Source: Chrysosporum bergii ANA360D
GTDB taxonomy: Bacteria; Cyanobacteriota; Cyanobacteriia; Cyanobacteriales; Nostocaceae
Length of the DNA: 57,615 bases
Direction: 5' to 3'
Assembly (NCBI RefSeq): GCF_029891735.1
Contig: NZ_JANQDH010000049.1
Coordinates: forward strand, 1 to 57,615
Shown here in pieces: positions 28,099 through 36,797 of the stretch. Both the position numbers and the translations under genes were made by a program. Below the pieces are notes generated by a model that ran no database searches, was not told where the DNA came from, and saw nothing but the letters and a program-made list of their open reading frames with translations. Position 1 is the stretch's first letter; every line of letters begins with the position of its first letter.

Positions 28099-28977
28099 TT
28101 ACTGCTCCATGGTGATTGGTAAAATGTTGTAGCTGCCAAAAATTTTTAAGACTTCTATGTGTTGAGTTAATTTCCCTAAAGCACTTTGCATTTTTGCTTG
28201 TTTGACATCAGCTTCTAAATCAATGAAAAACAAGTATTCTCCCAGCGATCGCTTCGTTGGGCGGGACTCAATTCGGCTGAGATTAATTCCCATGTGAGCA
28301 AATACTTGTAGAGGTTTTAGCAATGCACCGGGTAAATTGGCAGGTACACTAAAGGCTAAGGAGGTATGACTGGAACTTGCCGAACTATTGATTAAATCCT
28401 CTTCACTTTGACTCACCACCCAAAAGCGAGTACAGTTATCTGGATAGTCATTAATATTTCTGGCTAATATGGGCAGGTTATACAGTTGAGCCGCCCTGCT
28501 GGAGGCGATGGCAGCTGCTGTTAACTCCTGATCTAGCCCCTGGAGTGCTTCAGTAGTAGAATTGCTTTGTATTAGCTGCACATTTGGGAGAAACCGCCCC
28601 AACCATCCTTGACATTGGGCTAAAGCTTGTGGGTGAGAATAAACTGTTTGAATACCATGTAAACTAGCAGTACGAGAAATTAAAGCATGGGCAATGGGTA
28701 AGACCAAAGCCAACTGAATTTTTAAACTATCCAATTGCCATAGTGTATCCATTGTCATAGTTACACTTCCTTCAATCGAATTTTCTACAGGCACAACAGC
28801 TAACCGAGTTTGTCCCTTAGCCACAGCTTGGAGTGATTGAGCAATACTAGAATAAGGACATAACATAGCTTGATTTCCTGTACTTTTATGGAGCCAGTTA
28901 GCATAAAAAACAGTTGCCTGTTCTGCGTAAGTACCAGGGGGTCCTAAATGAGCAATAGATATGGTCATCGCATTCAA
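28099..28977 (-). CDS. pheA: Prephenate dehydratase
   Basis: Converts prephenate to phenylpyruvate in phenylalanine synthesis. The catalytic domain begins ISIAHLGPPGTYAEQA and carries VPVENSIEGSVTMTMD and the TRF motif NCTRFWVVSQ. A C-terminal ACT domain (TSLAFSVPANLPGALLKPL, INLSRIESRPTKRSLGEYLF) provides phenylalanine feedback sensing. At 292 residues it is a monofunctional dehydratase with no chorismate mutase domain. ATG 28977 is used; a second in-frame ATG three codons later is possible. Convergent with the LON-domain gene and divergent from DUF1997. Confidence 0.95.
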   Translation of the reverse strand: MNAMTISIAHLGPPGTYAEQATVFYANWLHKSTGNQAMLCPYSSIAQSLQAVAKGQTRLAVVPVENSIEGSVTMTMDTLWQLDSLKIQLALVLPIAHALISRTASLHGIQTVYSHPQALAQCQGWLGRFLPNVQLIQSNSTTEALQGLDQELTAAAIASSRAAQLYNLPILARNINDYPDNCTRFWVVSQSEEDLINSSASSSHTSLAFSVPANLPGALLKPLQVFAHMGINLSRIESRPTKRSLGEYLFFIDLEADVKQAKMQSALGKLTQHIEVLKIFGSYNILPITMEQ

Positions 28978-29061
28978 TTCTGAGTTATGTTTAAATTAGC
29001 CAAAGGTTAAATTTTAATTTTCTAAAAAATAACAATATTAAACAATTATGATTTTTAATTC

Positions 29062-29649
29062 ATGGCTACCCAATTTACTGCTTTCCAAACGGTAATAATT
29101 AATGTTCCACCACAACCCATTCCTATTCAACACTATTTGCGTCAGCCCCAACGTCTAGTTAATGCTTTAACCGATAATAGCCGGATATACCAGATGTCAG
29201 AGGAACTATTTCGCTTGAAAATGCGGCCTTTAAGTTTCATGTCACTGAGTATTCAACCTACCGTAGACTTGAGAGTTTGGGCAGAATCCAATGGCACTAT
29301 TAACTTGCGATCGCAAGGTTGTGAGATCCTCGGTTTTGAGTATATCAATCGGCGTTTTTCCTTAAATTTACAAGGAAACTTATCACCACAGCAGTTAAAT
29401 AATATCACCATCCTTCAAGGAAGAGCCGATTTAGAAGTAGTGGTAGACATTCCACCTCCATTTTACTTCACTCCCCAGCCCATTCTGGAAACCACAGGCA
29501 ACGGTTTGCTCAAGAGTGTACTCATGACTATTAAACAACGCTTACTACATCAACTTTTAACAGATTATCGGTCTTGGGTAAAATCACAAATCCCAGAAAA
29601 TGCCCTAGATAATAACAATGGGGAATTACCCATGTTTAATCCAGAATAA
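29062..29649 (+). CDS. DUF1997 family protein
   Basis: A 195-residue protein recognised as DUF1997, common to cyanobacteria and plants. Conserved segments are QHYLRQPQRLVNALTD, FRLKMRPLSFMSLSIQPTVD and ADLEVVVDIPPPFYFTP, followed by an amphipathic C-terminal helix. No signal peptide or membrane helix is seen; the fold is probably a lipid- or ligand-binding SRPBCC-like one (inference). ATG 29062 is the only sensible start. It is divergent from pheA and convergent with rnhB. The exact role is unknown. Confidence 0.8.
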   Translation: MATQFTAFQTVIINVPPQPIPIQHYLRQPQRLVNALTDNSRIYQMSEELFRLKMRPLSFMSLSIQPTVDLRVWAESNGTINLRSQGCEILGFEYINRRFSLNLQGNLSPQQLNNITILQGRADLEVVVDIPPPFYFTPQPILETTGNGLLKSVLMTIKQRLLHQLLTDYRSWVKSQIPENALDNNNGELPMFNPE

Positions 29650-29719
29650 CTTGTGACTTTTTCTGTGGGTTTATTTTTATACTACATCCACAATCAACCT
29701 GTTACCCATTGTCGAAGGG

Positions 29720-30382
29720 CTAATGACAATGGCGAAAAGATCGGCGATGTAGTGGCGATGGTCCGTATTTTTGTAGCGCCTGCAAATGCTTTTTACTGCC
29801 ATAGCCCTTGTTATCCTCTAGATGATATGGAGGGTACTTTGAGGCTAGTCGTATAATCAAGTCATCGCGCCATACCTTAGCCACAATACTAGCAGCAGCA
29901 ATGGTAAGCGATCGCTGGTCGCCCTTGACCATGGTTTGTTGTGCCATCGGCAAATCTTTGATCAGCTGATTACCATCAACCAAGCATAGCTGAGGCTGTA
30001 CTTTTAATTTCAGCACAGCCCGCCTCATGGCCAACAGTGTCGCCTGCAAAATATTTATTTGATCAATTTCAGTAGTTGAAGCAAAACCAATCTTCCAGTC
30101 TATAGCCAGCTGACAAATTTCTGCTGCTAACTGAGTTCTTCGAGAACTAGAGAGTTTTTTACTATCCTTAATATTAGCTGCTATCAGGTGCGACCAAGCA
30201 GAACTGGGTAGAATCACCGCAGCAGCCACCACAGGACCAAATAGCGCACCTCGCCCAACTTCATCTATGCCCGCGACAAACCCCGGAGCCACCGATAAAG
30301 TTGAGGACAACTCCATCCAGATTGATTCCTGGGTTTGTGGTGGTGAACAAATATCTGCGGCAGTTTGCTCTGTCTGGACCAA
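29720..30382 (-). CDS. rnhB: Ribonuclease HII
   Basis: Endonuclease that cleaves the RNA strand of RNA-DNA hybrids and initiates removal of single ribonucleotides. The catalytic motif is AGIDEVGRGALFGPVVAAAV (Asp40, Glu41), followed by DSKKLSSSRR, Asp136 in LVDGNQLI and Asp173 in VWRDDLI. The product is 220 residues from a TTG at 30382, one base after the rne stop. Translational coupling to rne is therefore likely. A later ATG (Met23) would shorten it to 198 residues and still keep the whole domain. Confidence 0.93.
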   Translation of the reverse strand: MVQTEQTAADICSPPQTQESIWMELSSTLSVAPGFVAGIDEVGRGALFGPVVAAAVILPSSAWSHLIAANIKDSKKLSSSRRTQLAAEICQLAIDWKIGFASTTEIDQINILQATLLAMRRAVLKLKVQPQLCLVDGNQLIKDLPMAQQTMVKGDQRSLTIAAASIVAKVWRDDLIIRLASKYPPYHLEDNKGYGSKKHLQALQKYGPSPLHRRSFRHCH

Positions 30383-30383
30383 A

Positions 30384-32462
30384 TTAATTATCCTCTGGTG
30401 TGGACAAATCCGAATCTAAAGCCGATGAACGACGACGACGGCGACGGTTGATCATGGAACTTGTATTAACCGGACTTTCCTCGGTGCTTATAGATGTTTC
30501 CTCAAAGGTTTCTACAGGCGTTGAATTTGTAGTTCTCAATATTGGTTTTTGTTCTAACTCCAGTGGTGATGTGCTTACCTCAGCGCTCACTATTGAATCT
30601 GTAGTGGATTCAGTTGGTTGATGGGCTGATTCCCCAGGGCTGATAATATTGACAATCAAAGACTTAGGGACTTTAACCTCCTCCTCTAACTTCACCAAAG
30701 GAGAAACTCCCATCAATGCAAATACATCTTGCTCCTCTGAAGTCATTTCCACAGTTTTAATTTCCGGTGGTTCTACCACTGGCTTAAGCGGCTCAACTTT
30801 CGTCACTTTACTCCGCTCTCCCCGGTCGTGCCAACCTGATTTGCCTTGAGAAGGAGAGGGGATTTCTGGTGATGAATAACGACGTGATTCATTTTCAGAG
30901 TCCACTTCTAAACCTAGCTCATCCTCAATAAAACCCGCCGGCAAATGACTAACGTGACTTTCATCCTTCCCGTTAGTACCATTGAGACCAATTCGACTAC
31001 GACGATTCCGGACACGACGCTTCTGATTGTCGCCTGATTCTTGATAACTAGGATGATTAATTAAATCTAAAGCACTTATTTCTGAATCACCATCAAACAT
31101 TTCCCCAAAGCTATCATAACTTTCCTGTGGTTCAGTGATGCGTGGTGTAGCCAGACGTGGTTCTTTGTGATGAAAAGATACCAAATTATCTGGTAATTCT
31201 GCCGTTGTTGGCATTTGGGTTGTTCTATCTCCCGGCAATCGGGCAATATGCCCTAAACCACCACAGGTTGGGCAACTATGACCAAACAACTCGTAAATAT
31301 TTTGACCTTGCCGTTTTCGGGTAAGTTCTACCAATCCTAACTCCGTGAGTTGGGCTATTTGAGGACGAGCTTTGTCTGCTTTTAGTGCCTTGTTGAAGTG
31401 TTCTAGAACTTGCAATTGGTCACGCCGCGATTCCATATCAATGAAATCCACCACAATCACCCCGGCTATGTTTCTCAAACGCAACTGACGGGCAATTTCC
31501 GTAGCTGCTTCGCAGTTTGTCCACAAAACTGTTTCTCTAGCTGTGGCGGAACGAGTGAAGGAACCAGAGTTAACATCAATTACTGTTAATGCTTCTGTTG
31601 GTTCAATAATAATGTAGCCGCCTGAAGGTAAATCTACTCTGGGTTTGAGTGCTTCTCTAATGGCTGCATTGATGCGGAAGTACTCTAATATGGGTGAGCG
31701 ATCGCGATGATGGTCGAATAGTACCCCTTGTGGTGTTTGACCGCCACTCCAGTTTTGCAGGTAGTGTTTGACCCGTTTTAATCCGGTACTGGAATCGACA
31801 ACGATGCGATTGACATCAGCGCCGTACATATCCCGCAGCACGCGCTGGATAAAGTCGTCGTCCCGGTTGAGTAGAGCAGGCGCACGAGTGGAATGTGCTT
31901 CTTGCTGTATGGACTCCCATTGTTTTTGCAAGTTTTCTAGGTCTTCTATGATTGCTTCTTCTGGTTTGCCTTCTGCTTCCGTACGTACGAGCAATCCCAT
32001 TCCTGCTGGTTTGATCAAAATTGCTAGGGCGCGCAGGCGGTTGCGCTCAGTTTCACTTTTGATCCGTCGGGACAAATTTACCCCCCGACCATAGGGCATT
32101 AACACCACATAACGTCCTGGTGTAGTGATGTTACCTGTCAGCCTTGGCCCTTTTGTACCCGTTGGCTCTTTCATTACCTGCACCAACACTTTTTGCTGTG
32201 GTGCTAATAGTTCTGTAATTGCTGCGGATGTGCGCTTGAGCTTCAATGGACCTAGGTCTGTTACATGAATAAAGCCGTTACGTTCTGGATCTCCAATATT
32301 CACGAAGGCTGCATCTATCCCAGGTAAAACATTTTCTACCACACCCAAGTACACATCACCGATTTGGTGATGACCGGTGGCGACAACGAGTTCTTGTATT
32401 TGATCTTCAGAAAAGACAGCAGCGATTTGATGCTGTTCTGCTATGATAATTTGCTTTGGCAT
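30384..32462 (-). CDS. rne: Ribonuclease E/G, cyanobacterial RNase E type
   Basis: Main endonuclease of mRNA decay and rRNA processing. An S1 RNA-binding domain occupies about residues 35-115 (GDVYLGVVENVLPGIDAAF). The catalytic metal ligands are Asp296 (VIDVNSGSF) and Asp342 (DFIDME). The zinc-link is CPTC at 397-400. The 290-residue C-terminal half is low-complexity and ends with six arginines at 673-678, RRRRRRSSALDS. In cyanobacteria that tract binds polynucleotide phosphorylase to form a degradosome-like pair. ATG 32462 gives the standard MPKQIIIAEQ start. A 660-bp leader region precedes it, in keeping with autoregulated rne 5' UTRs. Confidence 0.96.
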   Translation of the reverse strand: MPKQIIIAEQHQIAAVFSEDQIQELVVATGHHQIGDVYLGVVENVLPGIDAAFVNIGDPERNGFIHVTDLGPLKLKRTSAAITELLAPQQKVLVQVMKEPTGTKGPRLTGNITTPGRYVVLMPYGRGVNLSRRIKSETERNRLRALAILIKPAGMGLLVRTEAEGKPEEAIIEDLENLQKQWESIQQEAHSTRAPALLNRDDDFIQRVLRDMYGADVNRIVVDSSTGLKRVKHYLQNWSGGQTPQGVLFDHHRDRSPILEYFRINAAIREALKPRVDLPSGGYIIIEPTEALTVIDVNSGSFTRSATARETVLWTNCEAATEIARQLRLRNIAGVIVVDFIDMESRRDQLQVLEHFNKALKADKARPQIAQLTELGLVELTRKRQGQNIYELFGHSCPTCGGLGHIARLPGDRTTQMPTTAELPDNLVSFHHKEPRLATPRITEPQESYDSFGEMFDGDSEISALDLINHPSYQESGDNQKRRVRNRRSRIGLNGTNGKDESHVSHLPAGFIEDELGLEVDSENESRRYSSPEIPSPSQGKSGWHDRGERSKVTKVEPLKPVVEPPEIKTVEMTSEEQDVFALMGVSPLVKLEEEVKVPKSLIVNIISPGESAHQPTESTTDSIVSAEVSTSPLELEQKPILRTTNSTPVETFEETSISTEESPVNTSSMINRRRRRRSSALDSDLSTPEDN

Positions 32463-33128
32463 TCAATTTCCTCAAACTTTAAAATTAGCGCCTTGTTCTG
32501 GCGACGCGCCGCACCAATGGAGAAGCTTAGAGGTTTGTTGTACCTCTCGTCCCTACTAACCCCATCACGTGCTGCTTGCTGATCATAAGAATGGAGACTT
32601 CTTTGCTCAAATTTAAAGAGCTATTGACTAAAAGGTTGTGTTTACAGGTCTGATTATTGCAAAACGGCTGCATATTGTTTAAGTAAATATATCAACCGTC
32701 TTAGGCTGATTTTTTATACTGTACCACTACCACCCGGCGATTAGGCATCTGGCTACGCCACCCAAGCTATCAGCAGTTGTTTCAAAAGCAAAGAGGAAGA
32801 GTTACTGACCACAGCACTGTTTTTAAGTTACTAGTTCACAAGGTAGCTTTGGAGACTGTGGGTTCTTTAATATGCCTCACCCTTCGGTTGAGTGCTTATG
32901 TGGAAGCCTTGTCTGGGATACAATCCTAGAAATCACAACCTCATATCTTCGCTTTTCCTCCCTGATTACTAGAGGAGTAAACTAGTCCATTGAGTGCAGC
33001 GCCAAAAAATTCTCTTTCTCATATTTTAACGCAACTGAGAGGTTTAATTCCCATTCTCTTCTATGTGAGGGGAACTACTAGCAAGTTACCCTGTGTAACT
33101 AAGCGCGATGCCAGTCTACTCTCAGGGA
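32463..33128 (-). promoter_or_regulatory. Long untranslated spacer upstream of rne (probable leader region)
   Basis: 666 bp between the radical-SAM gene and rne with no supported ORF. It contains an inverted repeat AGAGGT/ACCTCT at 32529-32547, about 70 nt before the rne start. A TATAAT on the minus strand overlaps the stop of the upstream gene, but no good -35 box is seen. Long rne leaders that are themselves cut by RNase E are known in other bacteria; the role here is inferred. Confidence 0.4.
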
Positions 33129-35783
33129 TTATACCCCTAAAACTAGCTGATTCCGGTGGATGTGTAGCAGTTGAAAATTTCCCCCTGCCACCATTTCCAG
33201 CATAGACAGGATTTGTTCGGGACGCAATATCTCACCATTATGGCGACAACTACCCAGATAACGCAGGACAGCTGTATAATCTTCAACATCGGTGTTACTT
33301 TTGACTAATTCCAGGTCAAACAACCGCGATCGCAGATTTATCCAGGACTGTTTGCCTGACTTGGTTTTTTTCTCCCACCAAAGCTCTTTTTTGGCTTTGA
33401 TGGTATCAATCCACTGTTGCCATTGTCCTGCTGTTGCTGGTTGCGGTGCTGCTACTGTGATTAAATATTCCACCGCTTCCATAACTTGGTTAGCTGCGGG
33501 CATTTTTAAATCTATAGTAGCAACTTTATATATGGGTATGTCTGTAGGCAATTCCTTAACTAGTTTTTGCCGGAAAGTCTCTACTTCCACCGGCTCTGTT
33601 AACTCAAAATCCACTATTTCTCCACTACTGGTAGCTCCTAGAGCTAAAGCACTAGCGATGGCAATACGCGGGCTGGGATGAAATCCACCAGTAAAAGCAA
33701 TTGGTAGGCCTGCTCTGCGGATCACTCGATCAAATAGGCGCATTAAATCCAAGTGACTGACTAAAGCCATTGCCCCTTGCTTGCCAAACCACACCCGCAG
33801 TCTTTGGTTTTTAGTTGTGTTGGCAACGAAACTACCTGCAAACTCTGGGATTGGTGGCGGTGAAATAACAATGTTATGTCCAAAGGTGGTGCCACATACG
33901 CCGCAGTGTGAACACTCTTCAAATGAGCAATCCGGGACTATTGCTGCTTGTAAAGCAAGTTTTAAGTCTTCCTGGAGCCATTTTTTCTCGATGCCTGTGT
34001 CTATGTGATCCCACGGTAGGGGTAGACTTAGGGACTCAGTAGAAGGAAGTGGGGGTGTAAAACAAGATGGTACTTCTTTGTTTTCCTCTTCTCTCTCTAC
34101 TTCCACCTGCTGGGCATCAAACAGATTCCACTCACCTTTTTCTACTCGGCGATATTTCCAATCTAATCCAGCTTCGGTTATTGCGGTTTCCCAAGCACCA
34201 AAAGCTGCATCTAAATTTTCATACCAAGAGTCCATACCTGCCCCTAATTCCCAAGCCCGACGGATGACTTTTCCCAAGGAGCGATCGCCCCTGCCCACAA
34301 AGTCTTCCATTGCTGAAATCCGCACATCAGTGAAGTTTACTTTCACTCCCCGCATCCGGCGGAATGCTTGCTTGAGCAAGTTTTGTTTACGTTTAAATTC
34401 AGTAGTTGAAACTGAATGCCACTGAAATGGGGTATGGGGCTTGGGTGTAAAGTTAGAAATCGTCAAATTAAAGTTTAGCGGTTTTCTGCCTTTACCCCGA
34501 CATTCTTGCTGTAGCCAGCTAACGGTTTCCGCAATGCCTTCTACATCAGCATCTGTTTCACCAGGCAAGCCAATCATGAAATATAACTTAATCTTATCCC
34601 AGCCTTGTTCCCAAGCTGTTTTTACACCTCTTAATAATTCTTCATTTGTTAAACCCTTATTGACAATATCCCGCATTCTTTGGGTTCCAGCTTCTGGAGC
34701 AAAAGTCAATCCTCCCTGCCGCGTCCCTCCTAGAATATTAGCAATATTTTCATCAAATCTGTCTACCCTTTGACTGGGAAGACTAAGGGAAATGTTTTCA
34801 TTTTTTAAGCGATTTTTTATTTCCATACCCACCGCGGGCAGGGATAAGTAATCAGAACAACTTAGCGACAGCAGAGAAAACTCATTGTAACCCGTGTCCC
34901 GCATTCCTTGTTCGATGGCCGCTACTACTTGCTCTGGTTCCACGTCCCTGGCTGGACGTGTGAGCATTCCTGGTTGACAAAAGCGACAACCGCGTGTACA
35001 TCCCCGGCGAATTTCCAGCGTTAGGCGGTCATGCACCGTTTCTATATAGGGAACCAACCCTATGGAATAAGCTGGGATTGGTGAGGCTACCCGGCGCACT
35101 ATCCGTTCAGGGACTTCTGGAACTAGGGGATGAACTGAGCCATCCGCCGCTGTCTGGTAAAACTGAGGGACATATACCCCCGGTATCTGTGCTAAGTCCA
35201 GGAGCAGCTGTTCCCGGCTTAGTTTTGCTTGTTTCCCCTCTTCTAAGACCAAACCGATTTCTGGGAGTAGTTCCTCTCCATCTCCCAGGGCGAAGAAGTC
35301 AAAAAAATCGGCGTATGGTTCAGGGTTTGATGTTGCTGTTTGTCCTCCTGCGAATATTAACGGGTAGTTCCCTGGGCTTCTTTCTCTCCATGTGACGGGA
35401 ATTTCCGCCAACTCTAACATTTCTAGGATATTAGTTGCTCCTAGTTCATAACTGAGACTGAAGCCCAATATGTCAAACTCTCTGAGCGATCGCTTTGATT
35501 CAACAGCAAACAACGGTGTGTTAGTTCCCCGTAGTTTTTCCGCCAGGTCGGTTCCTGGTAGATACGAGCGATCGCACAATTGCCGCGGTTGGGCATTCAA
35601 AATGTTGTATAAAATGATATGCCCTAAGTTGGATGATCCCACTTCGTATATTTCTGGGTAGGTTAACGCCCAGCGTATTGTTGCCTTATCCCATGGTTTA
35701 TGTACTGCCAAACGTTCGTTACCCAAGTAACGGCCTGGCTTGAGGATATCCGGTGTGATTAATTTTTCAACTGCAACAGCCAC
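33129..35783 (-). CDS. TIGR03960-type B12-binding/radical SAM protein with DUF2344 C-terminus
   Basis: An 884-residue predicted radical S-adenosylmethionine enzyme. Residues 1-240 resemble the B12-binding-like N-terminus (TYPEIYEVGSSNLGH, FAGGQTATSNPEPY, ALGDGEELLPEIG). The Fe-S motif CxxxCxxC is RRGCTRGCRFCQPG (Cys262, 266, 269). A cysteine-rich segment CSHCGVCG lies near residue 640, and the last 230 residues are the DUF2344 domain (VSHLDLMRLFDRVIRRAGLP). The family is usually encoded beside RNase E/G genes, as here, which suggests a role in RNA or ribosome modification (inference). The C-terminal part contains one lower-complexity stretch near 560-600 rich in Glu and Ser. Confidence 0.9.
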   Translation of the reverse strand: MAVAVEKLITPDILKPGRYLGNERLAVHKPWDKATIRWALTYPEIYEVGSSNLGHIILYNILNAQPRQLCDRSYLPGTDLAEKLRGTNTPLFAVESKRSLREFDILGFSLSYELGATNILEMLELAEIPVTWRERSPGNYPLIFAGGQTATSNPEPYADFFDFFALGDGEELLPEIGLVLEEGKQAKLSREQLLLDLAQIPGVYVPQFYQTAADGSVHPLVPEVPERIVRRVASPIPAYSIGLVPYIETVHDRLTLEIRRGCTRGCRFCQPGMLTRPARDVEPEQVVAAIEQGMRDTGYNEFSLLSLSCSDYLSLPAVGMEIKNRLKNENISLSLPSQRVDRFDENIANILGGTRQGGLTFAPEAGTQRMRDIVNKGLTNEELLRGVKTAWEQGWDKIKLYFMIGLPGETDADVEGIAETVSWLQQECRGKGRKPLNFNLTISNFTPKPHTPFQWHSVSTTEFKRKQNLLKQAFRRMRGVKVNFTDVRISAMEDFVGRGDRSLGKVIRRAWELGAGMDSWYENLDAAFGAWETAITEAGLDWKYRRVEKGEWNLFDAQQVEVEREEENKEVPSCFTPPLPSTESLSLPLPWDHIDTGIEKKWLQEDLKLALQAAIVPDCSFEECSHCGVCGTTFGHNIVISPPPIPEFAGSFVANTTKNQRLRVWFGKQGAMALVSHLDLMRLFDRVIRRAGLPIAFTGGFHPSPRIAIASALALGATSSGEIVDFELTEPVEVETFRQKLVKELPTDIPIYKVATIDLKMPAANQVMEAVEYLITVAAPQPATAGQWQQWIDTIKAKKELWWEKKTKSGKQSWINLRSRLFDLELVKSNTDVEDYTAVLRYLGSCRHNGEILRPEQILSMLEMVAGGNFQLLHIHRNQLVLGV

Positions 35784-36413
35784 TATGCTATCTTTAGCTA
35801 CCTTAATTACAGCTAATCAAATCTAATTTAGCATTTATTTCAGCTTTTCGGTAGAATTTGTCCCTGCAAATTTCCACTCTTTTACACAAATTTACTTTTG
35901 CACTGTTGAGACAGACTATGTGCTAGATGATAACTGCAATTTTTACACACTTCATTACTATTGTGGATATTAACATGACCATTTAGAGTTATTACATCTT
36001 CAAACCGAGAATTTTATGAATGTAAACAGTTTTTCAGATATTCACCCAACTACTCCGGTATCTTTACTGAATCTTTATCACCCTAGTCAGTCTGTTTAAA
36101 GATTCTCATAAATACATGGTAAAATGTGTGGATAAATACTTTTTTCCTTGGTCAGCTGCAAAACAATCTACATAGACAGTCATACAGAGCTAAAAACTTA
36201 CCTAAGTTATTATTCCAGCTAGTTTAGCCGTGTCTTAGCTGTAGATTCTCAGATTTAATTTTTCAGCCTCGCTGAAGTTGCATCAGGGTTAACTACAAAT
36301 TCTCTACCTGATTTTTTAGTGATCTATATCACATAAATTGTGAGATTAGCATCACTTTTTATACTAAGTTCCATACTGGATAATTATTATCACATACAAT
36401 TGGTTGACTAATT
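35784..36413. other. 630-bp AT-rich spacer, with one possible micro-ORF
   Basis: No established gene. A 27-codon frame at 36016-36099 on the plus strand (MNVNSFSDIHPTTPVSLLNL...) has an ATG but only weak ribosome-binding context and no known family. A CRP-type palindrome sits at 36318-36333. AT-rich blocks such as TGGTAAAATG near 36117 could be a -10 region. Confidence 0.5.
36318..36333. promoter_or_regulatory. Putative cAMP-CRP site
   Basis: AGTGATCTATATCACA matches the TGTGA-N6-TCACA consensus with a single mismatch and has a 14-bp near-palindromic core. It lies about 80 bp before the 36414 gene. A looser TGTGA-N8-TCAC pair follows at 36340-36355. Cyanobacterial SyCRP1-type regulators use the same consensus. 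Confidence 0.5.
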
Positions 36414-36614
36414 ATGAGAACTAAGTACGTTATTCGTCAATTGGTGGAAAAAGCGCTAGACATCAAAAAATTGACCCCGGAAATCGAAAACGAAATCAAT
36501 TCACAACTAACTCAAATGGGTCACATCTCTGATGTTGACTATGAAGCTCTAGAGTTGTTAATGGCAGAAATGGATGCTGGTCGGGTTAAGTTGGTACCTA
36601 GTTGGGGATATTAA
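36414..36614 (+). CDS. Small conserved protein, function unknown
   Basis: A 66-residue protein, MRTKYVIRQLVEKALDIKKL at the start and ending VKLVPSWGY. It is charged, mostly helical and has no membrane segment or cysteine. Its pattern (helix, short turn, two helices with YEALELLMAEMDAGRV) is like small helical proteins shared among Nostocales, but I cannot name a family. A good ATG and the CRP-type palindrome upstream favour a real regulated gene. It is followed by an aminotransferase gene after about 180 bp. Confidence 0.6.
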   Translation: MRTKYVIRQLVEKALDIKKLTPEIENEINSQLTQMGHISDVDYEALELLMAEMDAGRVKLVPSWGY

Positions 36615-36797
36615 TCCGGTTGTTTTGACCCTAAAGAGCAACATTAAGCCCAAAAATAGAAAAAATAGATTAATAGCAGTGCTGATGGTAGCCACCACCG
36701 AATTGCTGGTATTTTCCTGTGAAGTTTATCTATTTCGCCAGTGTGCCGTAAACTGTGCTAATGAGCATTTATAACTTGCACTCATTTGTTAACTACC

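Noticed and set aside
34994-35395. 133-residue plus-strand frame inside the large radical SAM gene
   Set aside because: It is antisense to well-conserved radical SAM coding sequence, with no independent support.
36340-36355. Second CRP-like site after the main palindrome
   Set aside because: The half-sites TGTGA and TCAC are separated by 8 instead of 6 nt, outside the consensus.
36574-36774. 66-residue frame overlapping the 3' end of the small 36414 gene
   Set aside because: It starts inside that gene in another frame, shows no motif and lacks a ribosome binding site.
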